A stretch of DNA of 64,000 nt from Synechococcus sp. JA-3-3Ab (GTDB lineage Bacteria; Cyanobacteriota; Cyanobacteriia; Thermostichales; Thermostichaceae), in contig NC_007775.1 in assembly GCF_000013205.1 (NCBI RefSeq), forward strand, positions 2,228,501-2,292,500, given 5' to 3'. Below the pieces are notes generated by a model that was not told the origin of the DNA, made no database searches, and saw only the letters and a program-made list of their open reading frames with translations. Numbering within the stretch: position 1 is the stretch's first letter; each line of letters starts with the position of its first letter. A program made the translations under genes and the position numbers. Positions 9,281 through 17,996 of this stretch are shown here, in pieces.

Positions 9281-9298
9281 GTACCCCGGAGGTTCTGA

Positions 9299-9847
9299 TG
9301 GCTGGTGGATGTGGGCTATGGAGATGCCTTTCGGGAGCCGTTGCGGCTGGGGGATCCCGGCATCCAAGCCCAGGCGGAAGGGCGCTACCGCCTCATCCCC
9401 TGGCCCGCAGCTCCCGCACGCTACTGGCGGGTTCAACAGGAACGACCGGATCGCACCTGGAAAACCCTCTTCCTGCTGGATCGGATCCCGCGTCAACTGC
9501 AGGAGTTCGAGCCCATGTGCCGCTTCCACCAAACGTCGCCGGCATCCAGGTTGACCCGCCTGCGCCTGTGCAGCCTGGCCACCCCCAGCGGACGGATCAC
9601 CCTCACCGCCTCCGCCAATGGCTCCGTTTTTAAATGGATCGAAACTACCCCAGAAGGCCGCCGGGAACGCCTGCTCAAGGACGAGAAAGAATACGAACAC
9701 CTGCTCGCTTGCGCCTTCGGGATCCGCCTTCCCACAACCTCTTCTGCCCCTGAGAGAAAGATGGCAAGACCTACAGCCGCTCCGACAGAAGCCCGCCAGC
9801 TCTCTTCCAAACCCGATCCAAAACCCTATCCAGCAGTGCCAGAATAA
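9299..9847 (+). pseudogene. nat: Arylamine N-acetyltransferase, 3' fragment
   Basis: C-terminal half of the interrupted nat gene. It starts directly at the insertion border with WLVDVGYGDAFREPL, the block carrying the catalytic Asp, and continues through YWRVQQERPDRTWKTLFLL, FEPMCRFHQTSP, PSGRITLTASANGSVF and DEKEYEHLLACAFGI. These are the usual C-terminal blocks of NAT enzymes. An extra Ser/Pro/Lys-rich tail of about 40 residues ends at 9847. There is no start codon of its own before the conserved block, so it should not make an active enzyme. It ends 43 bp before leuA. Confidence 0.85.
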
Positions 9848-9890
9848 GATGTCAAAATAAAGAACACTGTCTCGTTGTCCGACAAAGATT

Positions 9891-11531
9891 ATGGATGCTG
9901 CGGCGGTTTCCACATTTGATGGCCAAGCCCTGGATCACGTGCTCATTTTCGACACCACCCTGCGCGACGGGGAGCAGTGCCCCGGCGCCACCCTCAACAC
10001 CGAAGAAAAGCTGGCCATCGCCCGGCAACTGGCCCGGCTGGGGGTCGATATCATTGAAGCTGGGTTTGCCTATGCCAGCCCCGGGGACTTCGAGGCGGTG
10101 CAGAAGGTGGCCGAACAGGTGGGCACCCCCGATGGCCCTGTGATTTGCAGCCTGGCCCGCGCCCTCAAGGCCGACATCGAAGCGGCAGCCGAAGCCCTCA
10201 AGCCCGCCGCCAAGCCCCGCATCCACACCTTTATCTCCACCTCCGACATTCACCTCAAGTACCAGTTGCGCAAGACCCGCGCCGAAGTGCTGCAAATTGC
10301 CGAGGAGATGGTGGCCTACGCCAAGTCCTTCGTGGACGATGTGGAGTTCTCCATGATGGACGCCACCCGTTCCGATCCGGAGTTTCTCTACCAGGTGATC
10401 GAGGCAGCCATTCGGGCGGGAGCCAAAACCATCAACATCCCCGACACCGTCGGCTACAGCATGCCGGAAGAATTCGGCCAACTGATCAAGGGCATCCGCG
10501 AGAATGTGCCCAACATCAAGCAGGCCATCATCTCCGTCCACGGCCACGACGACCTGGGGGTCTCGGTGGCCAACTTTCTGGAGGCCATCAAGCAGGGGGC
10601 GCGGCAAGTGGAAGTGACCATCAACGGCATCGGCGAGCGGGCCGGCAACGCGGCGCTGGAAGAGTTGGTGATGGCCCTGCATGTGCGCCGCAGCTACTTC
10701 AACCCCTACTTTGGCCTGCCGGTCGACTCGGAAAAACCCCTCACCCACATCAAAACCCAGGAGATCTACCGCACCTCCCGCCTAGTCTCCAACCTCACCG
10801 GCATGTTGGTTCAGCCCAACAAGGCCATTGTTGGTGCCAACGCCTTTGCCCACGAATCGGGCATCCACCAGGACGGCATGCTCAAGAACCGCCAGACCTA
10901 CGAGATTATGGACGCTCAGACCATCGGCCTGCAATCGAGCACGCTGGTGCTGGGCAAACACTCGGGCCGCAACGCCTTCCGTACCCGCCTCCGGGAGTTG
11001 GGCTTCGAGCTCTCAGAGCAGGATCTGAACAAAGCCTTCCTGCGCTTCAAAGAGCTGGCAGACAAGAAGAAGGAGATCACCGACCTGGATCTGGAGGCAA
11101 TCGTCAACGATGAGACCCGCCCCGTGCCCGATCTCTACCGTCTGGAGCACGTGCAAGTGGTGTGCGGCAACCACGAGACCCCCACGGCCACGGTGCGCCT
11201 GATCACCCCTGAGGGCGAAGAGCGGGTGGACGCCGCCGTGGGCACAGGCCCGGTGGACGCGGTGTACAAAGCCATCAACCGCATCGTCAACATCCCCAAC
11301 AAGTTGATCGAGTTTTCCGTCCAGTCGGTTACCGCCGGCATCGACGCCATGGGGGAAGTCACCATCCGCCTGCGCCACGAGGATCGCGTCTTCTCTGGCC
11401 ACGCCGCGAATACGGACATCATCGTCGCCTCGGCCCAAGCCTACATGAACGCCCTCAATAAGCTTTACGCCGCTCTGCACGCAGCCCGCTCGACGGCTGA
11501 GCAACGGCAGGCCGCCACCCAGAAGATCTGA
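9891..11531 (+). CDS. leuA: 2-Isopropylmalate synthase
   Basis: First committed step of leucine synthesis: condenses acetyl-CoA with 2-oxoisovalerate. The 546-residue product has the catalytic TIM barrel with [16 protein letters not shown] near residue 20, the metal-binding SVHGHDDLG, and the closing signature [19 protein letters not shown]. The communication region ([15 protein letters not shown]) and the C-terminal LeuA regulatory domain (about 400-520) are both present, so feedback inhibition by leucine is expected. ATG 9891 gives a normal family start. No leader-peptide attenuator can be seen in the 43 bp after the nat remnant. Confidence 0.96.
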   Translation: MDAAAVSTFDGQALDHVLIFDTTLRDGEQCPGATLNTEEKLAIARQLARLGVDIIEAGFAYASPGDFEAVQKVAEQVGTPDGPVICSLARALKADIEAAAEALKPAAKPRIHTFISTSDIHLKYQLRKTRAEVLQIAEEMVAYAKSFVDDVEFSMMDATRSDPEFLYQVIEAAIRAGAKTINIPDTVGYSMPEEFGQLIKGIRENVPNIKQAIISVHGHDDLGVSVANFLEAIKQGARQVEVTINGIGERAGNAALEELVMALHVRRSYFNPYFGLPVDSEKPLTHIKTQEIYRTSRLVSNLTGMLVQPNKAIVGANAFAHESGIHQDGMLKNRQTYEIMDAQTIGLQSSTLVLGKHSGRNAFRTRLRELGFELSEQDLNKAFLRFKELADKKKEITDLDLEAIVNDETRPVPDLYRLEHVQVVCGNHETPTATVRLITPEGEERVDAAVGTGPVDAVYKAINRIVNIPNKLIEFSVQSVTAGIDAMGEVTIRLRHEDRVFSGHAANTDIIVASAQAYMNALNKLYAALHAARSTAEQRQAATQKI

Positions 11532-11555
11532 TGGGCTACCGACAGGAGCGCCCCT

Positions 11556-12587
11556 CTAGGACCCGGCCGCAGGGATCCCTTCCGCAAACACCCGCCTGAT
11601 TACTTCCTCAATCGGCGGGTCTGTTACCGTCAAGTCCAGCACCTCCAGATCTGCCAGGAGCTGGGCAACCGTTTGGGTGAGGTGTTCCCGCCGCACCCAC
11701 AGCCGCACCTCACAGCCGCTGCCGGGATCCCCCTCGCTGCGCAGCTCTCCATAGACTTGCAATTGGGCGAGGGGGCAGGGGCGGGCCAATTCCAGCTTCA
11801 CCTCGCGATAGGGGGCAAAGCGCTGCCGCAGCTCCTCGAGGCCGCCATCGTAAATGAGTTGCCCGGCGCTGATCACCAGCACCCGTTCACAGAGCGCCGT
11901 AATGTCGGCCATGTAGTGGCTGGTCAACAAGACTGTCGCCCCGTAGCGGCGGTTGTAATCCCGCAGAAATTGCCGCACGGCGGCCTGAGCGTTGACATCC
12001 AACCCCAAGGTCGGCTCATCCAAGAACAAGATCTGCGGCCGGTGGATCAGGGCCGCCAGCAGTTCCGCCTTCATCCGCTCCCCCAGAGAAAGCTTGCGCA
12101 CCGGCTGCTTCAGCTTGCCCTGCAGGTCGAGGAGCTCCGCCAACTCCCCCACCCGCTCCCGAAACTCCTTTTCCGGGATCTCATAAACGGCGGCGTTAAT
12201 CCGCAGGGAGTCCATTGCTGGCAGATCCCAGATAAGCTGTTGCTTCTGCCCCATCACCAGGGTAATCTGCTGCAGAAAAGCCCGCTCCCGCCGGTAGGGC
12301 ACATGGCCGACCACCTGCAGCGTGCCCCCGGAAGGATAGATGAGACCCGCCAGCATTTTGAGGGTAGTGGTCTTGCCTGCCCCGTTCGGCCCCAAAAAAC
12401 CCACCACCTCCCCCGGCTGAATCTGGAAGCTCATCGATTGCACCGCTGGGATGTAGTGATAGGTACGGCGAAAAAAGTGGCGCAATGTACCGATCACTCC
12501 CGCTTCCTTAATGGCTACCGGGTAAACCTTGCTCAGGTCGCGGGCAACGATGATCGGCTCAGGTCGGATTGGCACGTCAGACAACAT
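11556..12587 (-). CDS. ABC transporter ATP-binding protein (ABC-2 type)
   Basis: A 343-residue ATPase subunit of an exporter. Walker A is GPNGAGKTTT (near residue 70), the Q loop is MGQKQQLIWDL, the signature is the variant LSLGERMKAELLAAL, and Walker B is ILFLDEPTLGLD, followed by the switch histidine in LLTSHYM. The long N-terminal part (YPVAIKEAGVIGTLRHFF) and the variant signature match the YhaQ/NatA-like group that pairs with ABC-2 permeases. The C-terminal 90 residues form an accessory domain. No permease gene is adjacent, so the substrate is unknown. It converges with leuA, only 24 bp between the stops. Confidence 0.88.
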   Translation of the reverse strand: MLSDVPIRPEPIIVARDLSKVYPVAIKEAGVIGTLRHFFRRTYHYIPAVQSMSFQIQPGEVVGFLGPNGAGKTTTLKMLAGLIYPSGGTLQVVGHVPYRRERAFLQQITLVMGQKQQLIWDLPAMDSLRINAAVYEIPEKEFRERVGELAELLDLQGKLKQPVRKLSLGERMKAELLAALIHRPQILFLDEPTLGLDVNAQAAVRQFLRDYNRRYGATVLLTSHYMADITALCERVLVISAGQLIYDGGLEELRQRFAPYREVKLELARPCPLAQLQVYGELRSEGDPGSGCEVRLWVRREHLTQTVAQLLADLEVLDLTVTDPPIEEVIRRVFAEGIPAAGS

Positions 12588-12719
12588 AGCTCCTCACCCC
12601 CCCTAAAAAATCAGATCCGCTAGCCCAACTTCAAGGGCAAGCCTCCTGAGGCTGGGCATGTCGGATCTGGCTGGGGGTATTCTCAGGATCGGAGGAGAAA
12701 CAGCGAACAGGCAGGGGAA

Positions 12720-12923
12720 CTACAGCAGTCCTACGTCTATCCCAGGCTTGCCGGCGACCAGCTCCACCTTCAGGATGCGGCCACCCGACTTTTGGATACG
12801 CTGCTGCTCCCGAAACCAGTTGTCGTAGGGCACCAGCTTCGTGAAGTAGGTATTTTGCAGCTCCCGCTGGGTGCGAATGCGGGTTTGGCTGGGCACACAG
12901 GCCGTGATCTTAAACATGCGCAT
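12720..12923 (-). CDS. apcC: Phycobilisome core linker, small (Lc7.8)
   Basis: A 67-residue linker that caps allophycocyanin trimers in the phycobilisome core on the thylakoid surface. The sequence MRMFKITACVPSQTRIRTQR, then ELQNTYFTKLVPYDNWFREQ and ILKVELVAG, is characteristic (CpcD-like linker fold). It is full length. It lies 140 bp after apcB on the same strand, the usual apcA-apcB-apcC order; the larger gap suggests that it can be processed or regulated separately. Confidence 0.95.
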   Translation of the reverse strand: MRMFKITACVPSQTRIRTQRELQNTYFTKLVPYDNWFREQQRIQKSGGRILKVELVAGKPGIDVGLL

Positions 12924-13063
12924 GATAAAGGATCCCTGCTGACAGCAAAATGAACTGGCTTGACCAACAAAACAGGCGACTCACCTCAGAAAGCTCGCGT
13001 ACCCCAGTTAGCACACCAGATCCCTGCGGCAAATCGCCTGTCATGCTCGCTAGACAATGAACC

Positions 13064-13549
13064 TTAGCTCAGGCCGGAGCAGATGTAGTCGAAGTACACA
13101 CCCATTTCCTTGCCAGCTTCAGGCCCCACCAGGGCGGCGGTCACTTCTTTCATGGCTTGGATGGCCTGAATGGTGGCTCCAATCGGCACCCCCAGCGAAT
13201 TGTAGGTCTCCTTGAGCCCGTTCAACACCCGCTCGTCGAGGATGGAGGGATCCCCGGCCAGCATGGCGTAGGTGGCGTAGCGCAGGTAGTAGTCCATGTC
13301 GCGGATGCAAGCAGCATAGCGACGGGTGGTGTACATGTTGCCACCGGGACGGGTGAGATCGGAGTAGAGCAACGCCTTGGCCGCCGCATCTTTGACAATG
13401 GTGGAGGCGTTGGCCGCGATGGTAGCAGCTGCCCGCACCCGCAGCTCGCCCGTGGCGAAGAAAGCCTTTAACTTCTCCATGGCCGAGCTGTCGAGATACT
13501 TGCCCTGGACGTCGTAGCTATTGATCACAGCGGTAATTGCGTCTTGCAT
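13064..13549 (-). CDS. apcB: Allophycocyanin beta subunit
   Basis: Core antenna phycobiliprotein, 161 residues. [20 protein letters not shown] is the normal start. The phycocyanobilin-binding cysteine lies in [20 protein letters not shown] near residue 81, and the conserved Asn of [10 protein letters not shown] (normally N-methylated) is present. The end DYICSGLS is typical. It follows apcA after 60 bp and forms alpha-beta monomers with it that pass energy to the terminal emitters and photosystem II. apcE is not in this window. Confidence 0.97.
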   Translation of the reverse strand: MQDAITAVINSYDVQGKYLDSSAMEKLKAFFATGELRVRAAATIAANASTIVKDAAAKALLYSDLTRPGGNMYTTRRYAACIRDMDYYLRYATYAMLAGDPSILDERVLNGLKETYNSLGVPIGATIQAIQAMKEVTAALVGPEAGKEMGVYFDYICSGLS

Positions 13550-13609
13550 GATGAGCTTCCTAAATCTCTAATGAACGTTAAACAGTTGCGCGGTCAGAAC
13601 AATGAGGGA

Positions 13610-14101
13610 TTAACTCATTGCCCCCACCACAAAGTCAAAGTAGTAGCCGGCCTCAGCCGCGTCCTCAGGAGACAACAGACCCATGGCCACCTGCTTCATT
13701 TGGCGGATGCTCTCGGCCACCGCCGGAATAGGCGTGCCCAAAGAGTTGTACATCTCCCGCACCCCCACCAAGCCGATCTCCTCGATCGGGGTGACATCGC
13801 CAGCAACGATCCCATAGGTGATGAGGCGCAGGTAGTAGTCCATATCCCGCAGGCAAGTTGCCGTCATCTCCTCTCCGTAAGCATTGCCACCTGGGGAGAC
13901 GATGTCAGGACGCTTCTGGAAGAGTTGATCGGCAGCTTGCTTGACGATGCGCTCACGAGACTCGGTCAAGACTTGAGCGATGCGCAGCCGCTTCTCGCCG
14001 GAGGTAACAAAGGACTTGATCCGATCCAGCTCCCCCGGGCTGAGGTAGCGGGCCTCTGCATCCGCATTCACAATCGATTTCGTGACAACACTCATGGACA
14101 T
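13610..14101 (-). CDS. apcA: Allophycocyanin alpha subunit
   Basis: Core antenna phycobiliprotein, 163 residues in this frame. The usual start is MS(I/V)[17 protein letters not shown], so translation probably begins at the third codon (ATG, first base 14095) rather than 14101. The chromophore cysteine is in [17 protein letters not shown]; the end DFVVGAMS is normal. It is the first gene of apcA-apcB-apcC, usually the most strongly expressed of the set. Confidence 0.97.
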   Translation of the reverse strand: MSMSVVTKSIVNADAEARYLSPGELDRIKSFVTSGEKRLRIAQVLTESRERIVKQAADQLFQKRPDIVSPGGNAYGEEMTATCLRDMDYYLRLITYGIVAGDVTPIEEIGLVGVREMYNSLGTPIPAVAESIRQMKQVAMGLLSPEDAAEAGYYFDFVVGAMS

Positions 14102-14416
14102 CCATCCTCAAGTCAATTTTTTAAAGAGTATGGCGAGCATACCCGCAAGCTATTTTCCGACATGCTTGCCGTCTGCCATCTCAGATCTTCACACTTCTTA
14201 AAATGTCTCCCAGGAAAGGAGCACTCCCTTCCCGCCAAGGGGGAGGTTGGTTAAGCGTAAAACAGCCCCCCATGGTCTGGCCGGAGTAGCCCCAGGCAGC
14301 CGCAGATTGACCAACCCCTGCTCAGCTTTTCGGAGTGGTCAACAGCTTGAGGATGGGCAGTGTGGCAAGGGATGGCGGTCGGCGCTGGGGAGTTAAGTTT
14401 TGCTTTTCAGGTGTCG
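14102..14416. promoter_or_regulatory. apc operon upstream region
   Basis: The 315 bp between apcA and the next upstream gene should hold the apc promoter and leader. A GTATG-n5-CATAC inverted repeat lies at 14128-14142, about 30 bp before apcA, and an AT-rich TTAAAAAATT lies at 14114-14123. I cannot pick a convincing -35/-10 pair. No other gene is visible. Confidence 0.4.
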
Positions 14417-15124
14417 CTAGGGCAGATAGGGCTGAAAGTCCTGAGTGACCGTCAGGGTCAAGTTGGCGTTGGGATCGATCACCGCCACCTCTGGCGCCGT
14501 CACATTGCCGATTACAGCCCCCGCTGCCGCTCCGCCCAGCACCTTCTCCGTCGAGATCACCCGGTCGCCAAACAGGCCGCCCAAGATCGCCCCTGCCGCC
14601 GCCCCGATCAGGGCATCCTGCACAACTGCCTCTGCAGAAGTGTGGCGGGGATCCTTGCGCAGCGGGATCACCTGGCTTTGGGCGTAGAGAGGATAGGATT
14701 GGCCGTTGAAAATCAAAGCTCGCGAGACAAACTGGGTGCCGCCGCTCACCGGTTGGAATTGGCCTTCTAGGATGGCTCCCGCCGGGACGACCGTGTTGCC
14801 GTAGATGTCCCGCAGAGGAGTATCCAAGCTAAGGCTGACGGCACGGGTTTCCCCAGGGGCAATCAAGAGGGTTTCTGGAGAGCGATGCACCGCCTGGATC
14901 AGATCCCCAGAGCGCAGCAGCAGGGTGGTTTGCAGTTGAAAGGGCTGGCCAGGTTGCAGGGGTTGAGGGCCAGGGGGGAGGGGACGAGGATTCACAGGGC
15001 GCCATCCCTCGCCGGGGGGCGGTGGTGGCAAGGGCCCCATTTGCGCCAAAACCGGGCTGGCCGCCGGTAGCCAGAGAAACCCACCGAGCAGAGGAGCCAA
15101 CAGACGACGGGCTGGGTTGGTCAT
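14417..15124 (-). CDS. Secreted glycine-zipper protein of unknown function
   Basis: A 235-residue protein. A signal peptide is likely (MTNPARRLLAPLLGG...ASPVLAQ, cut near residue 27). A Pro-rich stretch (about 30-58) is followed by a beta-rich domain (about 60-150) and a glycine-zipper segment (DALIGAAAGAILGGLFGD and GGAAAGAVIGNVTAP, about 165-210). Glycine zippers often insert into or line membranes. Similar proteins occur across cyanobacteria, some annotated as TrbI/VirB10-like from weak similarity; I would not assign conjugation. The periplasm or outer membrane is the likely place. No functional neighbour. Confidence 0.7.
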   Translation of the reverse strand: MTNPARRLLAPLLGGFLWLPAASPVLAQMGPLPPPPPGEGWRPVNPRPLPPGPQPLQPGQPFQLQTTLLLRSGDLIQAVHRSPETLLIAPGETRAVSLSLDTPLRDIYGNTVVPAGAILEGQFQPVSGGTQFVSRALIFNGQSYPLYAQSQVIPLRKDPRHTSAEAVVQDALIGAAAGAILGGLFGDRVISTEKVLGGAAAGAVIGNVTAPEVAVIDPNANLTLTVTQDFQPYLP

Positions 15125-15661
15125 GGTCTTACCCCCGATCTACCACTTCTACGTTAGCTGTAAGCTGGCCAAAGCTGGGAACAAAAGCCTCGTCTGGCCT
15201 TTATCCCCATCAAAGCCAGTTGGATGTAGGACGGGCTACTCTAGGCGAGCAGATTCCGCTACTCTTCAACCCAGGTAGAAGTACGGAAAAGCGCCATCGC
15301 CGCCCGTCTTGGGCTCCCTAGTGTCCATGCTAGATTAGCTCGTGGGGGTTCGGGGGGTAGATACCCCCGCGCCAGTCGCAGGCTGGTAATGATAAAACAG
15401 AGCTGGTTGTATAAAACGGCGTTGCCGGAATCTAATACAACTACGCGGTAGGGCATTCCGTGTCTGCATGCCTAAGGCACGGCACAGCCGAACGCAGAGG
15501 GTTCTTGCAATGGCTCCCCGACGAAGCGAGAAGTTCGTCCTCTAGCCAAGTTGTGTTTACTCAACAAGGTTGAGTGGCGGGAGTCTGTCATGCCCTAGGT
15601 TTCGCCCCTCGTGTGAGGGCCAAGGTATTCTTCCGATTCCAACCCCTATTCTTCTGTAGCT
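15125..15661. other. Intergenic region with transposon relic
   Basis: 537 bp between divergent genes. A GGGGG-TAGATA-CCCCC inverted repeat lies at 15353-15368. The second half is a decayed IS605-type right end (described separately). The remainder holds nothing I recognise, apart from presumed promoters for the two flanking genes. Confidence 0.5.
15420..15590 (+). mobile_element. Relic of an IS605-type right end with tnpB tail
   Basis: The stretch 15436-15545 reads, with one frame shift, like the loose C-terminal tail of TnpB proteins (AVGHSVSACLRHGTAERRG, then MAPRRSEKFVL in another frame). After it comes CGAGAAG, a perfect stem ACTCAAC-aag-GTTGAGT (15559-15575), then GGCGGGAG and the terminal TGTCA (15586-15590). 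The intact element at 7463 has the same order at its right end: a hairpin, then GCGGGAG and TGTCA. I saw no left end or transposase gene, so this is a fragment or a non-autonomous derivative. Confidence 0.5.
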
Positions 15662-16924
15662 ATGCAGCGCAGCACATCCATGCCGGGCCAGCCTTCTCCC
15701 CGTTCAGAAGCTTCTGCTCAACCTGCCCGTTCGCCTCAGCAGGACGGAGTTCGTTCTCTTTTTAAGCCTTTTGCCGTTCTCAAGTCTCTTCTCTCGCCGG
15801 TGCTGCTGGTGCTCTTGGGCATTGGGCTGGGAGCGGCTCTGGTGGGAGGCAAGGGGGTATCTGCCCAAACGACGGCAACCCCGCCCCAACTGAACCTGAA
15901 TTTTATTGCCGAGGTGGCGCAAAGGGTGGGGCCGGCGGTGGTGCGCATCGATTCCGAGCGGACGGTGAGCGTCCCGGGCGCCTTCCCAGAGGAGTTTTTC
16001 AGCGATCCCTTTTTCCGGGACTTCTTTGGCCAGGTGATCCCCCCCATTCCGCGGCAGCGACGACAGCAGGGCACCGGCTCCGGCTTCATCATCAGCCCGG
16101 ATGGCCAGATCATCACCAATGCCCACGTGGTCGAGGGATCCGACAAGGTGACGGTGACGCTCAAGGATACCCGCAGCTTTGACGGCAAGGTAATCGGCAC
16201 CGATCCGGTGACGGATATCGCCGTGGTGAAGATCGAGGCCCAGAACCTGCCGACGGTGAAGCTGGGTCGCTCCGAGCTCCTCGAGCCGGGCCAGTGGGCC
16301 ATCGCCATCGGCAACCCGCTGGGGCTGGACAACACCGTAACCGCCGGGATCATCAGCGCTTTGGGCCGCTCCAGCGGCGAGATCCGCGTGCCCGACAAGC
16401 GGGTGTCCTTTATCCAGACGGATGCGGCCATCAACCCCGGCAACTCCGGCGGCCCCCTGCTCAACGCCCAAGGGGAGGTGATCGGGGTCAACACGGCCAT
16501 CATCCAAGGGGCGCAGGGGCTGGGCTTTGCCATTCCCATCGAGACGGCCCAGCGGGTGGCCAACCAGTTGATCGCCCGCGGCAAGGTGGATCACCCCTAC
16601 CTGGGCATTCGTATGCTCACCCTCACCCCCGACCTGAAGGAGCGCCTCAACCAGGATCCCAACAGCCGCATCTTCGTGACGGTGGATCAGGGGGTGCTCA
16701 TCGGCGAGGTGATCCAGGGATCCCCGGCAGAGCGGGCGGGCCTGCGCGCCGGAGACATCATTCTCGCCATCAATGGTCGCGCCGTCACCACCGCCGACCA
16801 AGTACAACAAGAGGTAGAGCGCACCGAGGTGGGCAGCACCCTGGAGCTGGAGATCGAGCGAGCTGGGCGGCGGCAGAAGATCCGGGCCGTTACCGGCTCC
16901 TTCCCGGCCTCCGGCAGAAGCTAA
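15662..16924 (+). CDS. HtrA/Deg-family serine protease with PDZ domain
   Basis: Periplasmic or thylakoid-lumen quality-control protease of the S1C family (HhoA/HhoB/HtrA group). The 420-residue product has an N-terminal membrane anchor or uncleaved signal (about 40-65, VLLVLLGIGLGAALVGG), a trypsin-like domain with the complete triad H155 (TNAHVVEG), D185 (VTDIAVVKI) and S262 (NPGNSGGPLL), and one PDZ domain (about 300-400, RAGLRAGDIILAINGRAV). The form with one PDZ is the usual cyanobacterial one. Which of the three paralogues it matches cannot be decided here. It stands alone. Confidence 0.93.
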   Translation: MQRSTSMPGQPSPRSEASAQPARSPQQDGVRSLFKPFAVLKSLLSPVLLVLLGIGLGAALVGGKGVSAQTTATPPQLNLNFIAEVAQRVGPAVVRIDSERTVSVPGAFPEEFFSDPFFRDFFGQVIPPIPRQRRQQGTGSGFIISPDGQIITNAHVVEGSDKVTVTLKDTRSFDGKVIGTDPVTDIAVVKIEAQNLPTVKLGRSELLEPGQWAIAIGNPLGLDNTVTAGIISALGRSSGEIRVPDKRVSFIQTDAAINPGNSGGPLLNAQGEVIGVNTAIIQGAQGLGFAIPIETAQRVANQLIARGKVDHPYLGIRMLTLTPDLKERLNQDPNSRIFVTVDQGVLIGEVIQGSPAERAGLRAGDIILAINGRAVTTADQVQQEVERTEVGSTLELEIERAGRRQKIRAVTGSFPASGRS

Positions 16925-17075
16925 GGGGATATTGCTGGGGGTGAGGGTTGGCAGTTCCAGCTCAGGGAAATTAATGGTTTAATGGTGGCCTAACAGTCGA
17001 AACTTCCTGGCCCAGGCCGGAATGCTCTCGGCGGGGCCGCTTGTCTTGAGTTGGGGATCCCTTCTCACCTTGCCT

Positions 17076-17975
17076 ATGCTGAAAACCACCCGTCGCCTGG
17101 CTCTGCTGGCCCTGTCGGGGCTGGCAGCCCTTGTTCTCGCCCCTCAAGCGGGCTTTGGCAAGCCGATTGTCGTTGGCTCTAAGGACTTCACCGAGCAGTT
17201 TATCTTGGGGGAAATGTACGCCTTGGCCCTGGAGGCGGCGGGGTTGGCGGTGGAGCGCAAGCTCAACTTGGGGGGAACGCCGGTGGCCCATGCCGGCCTG
17301 TTGAGCGGCGAGATCGATCTCTACCCGGAGTACACCGGCACCGGTCTGCTGACGGTGCTCAAGCTGCCCACCAGCAGCGACCCGGCCCAGGTATACGCGA
17401 CGGTGGCCCGCGAGTACGAGCGTCAGTTCCAACTGATTTGGCTGGATCCGGCCCCCATGAACAACACCCAGGCCCTGGCCATGACCCGCGCCAGAGCGGC
17501 AGAGTTGGGCATCGCTACCATCTCAGACATGGTGGCCAGAGCGAGCGAGCTGGTGATGATCGGGCCGCCGGAGTTCCAGGCCCGCGAAGATGGCCTGCCG
17601 GGGCTGCAAGCAGTCTACGGCAACTTTCGCCTCAAGGCCTACAAGGCGGTGGATCCCGGCCTGCGCTACCAGGGCTTGGTCAATGGGGAGGCGGATGTGG
17701 CGGTGGCCTTTGGCACCGATGGGGAAATTGCCGCCTTTGACCTGGTGGTGCTCAAGGACGACAAGCAGCTTTTCCCCCCTTACCAGGTGGCGCCGGTAGT
17801 GCGCAAAGATACCCTGGAAGCCAACCCCGGCATCGCCACCGCTTTGAACGCCCTTTCTCCCCTGTTGACGGACGAGGTGATGCAGCGGCTGAACTACGAG
17901 GTAAGCGGCAAGCGCAGGGAGCCGGCAGAGGTGGCGAGAGCCTTCTTGGTGGAGGCCGGCATCTTGAAAGAGTAG
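17076..17975 (+). CDS. Osmoprotectant ABC transporter, substrate-binding protein
   Basis: Binding protein of a glycine betaine/choline/carnitine-type importer (OpuBC/OsmF group). A signal peptide is clear (MLKTTRRLALLALSGLAALV...GFG, cut near residue 29). Mature sequence: IVVGSKDFTEQFILGEMYAL, NLGGTPVAHAGLLSGEIDLY and PEYTGTGL, the defining blocks of the family, and RYQGLVNGEADVAVAFGTDG towards the end. The frame is open to 17022, but ATG 17076 gives a proper signal peptide. First gene of a three-gene operon with its ATPase and permease; the ligand cannot be read from the sequence. Confidence 0.92.
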   Translation: MLKTTRRLALLALSGLAALVLAPQAGFGKPIVVGSKDFTEQFILGEMYALALEAAGLAVERKLNLGGTPVAHAGLLSGEIDLYPEYTGTGLLTVLKLPTSSDPAQVYATVAREYERQFQLIWLDPAPMNNTQALAMTRARAAELGIATISDMVARASELVMIGPPEFQAREDGLPGLQAVYGNFRLKAYKAVDPGLRYQGLVNGEADVAVAFGTDGEIAAFDLVVLKDDKQLFPPYQVAPVVRKDTLEANPGIATALNALSPLLTDEVMQRLNYEVSGKRREPAEVARAFLVEAGILKE

Positions 17976-17996
17976 CCCGTTGCACGAGGCCCTGGC

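Larger units (their letters stand above)
7463..9298. mobile_element. IS200/IS605-family insertion sequence, complete
   Basis: About 1836 bp inserted in nat. It carries a Y1 HUH transposase gene (tnpA, plus strand) and a tnpB gene (minus strand) with overlapping divergent 5' ends, the IS608-like order. The tnpB side is the right end (at 7463) and the tnpA side the left end (at 9298). Both ends carry subterminal hairpins, as expected for single-strand transposition, and there are no terminal inverted repeats or target duplications. Joining base 7462 to 9299 restores the nat frame (NEA-WLVDVGYG), which supports these borders to within about 2 bp (a shared TG makes them ambiguous). Confidence 0.88.

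Noticed and set aside
15704-16810. 368-codon open frame on the minus strand
   Set aside because: Antisense to the HtrA gene, whose triad and PDZ domain are complete in the other direction. The composition (His, Asp, Gly) is typical of a shadow frame.
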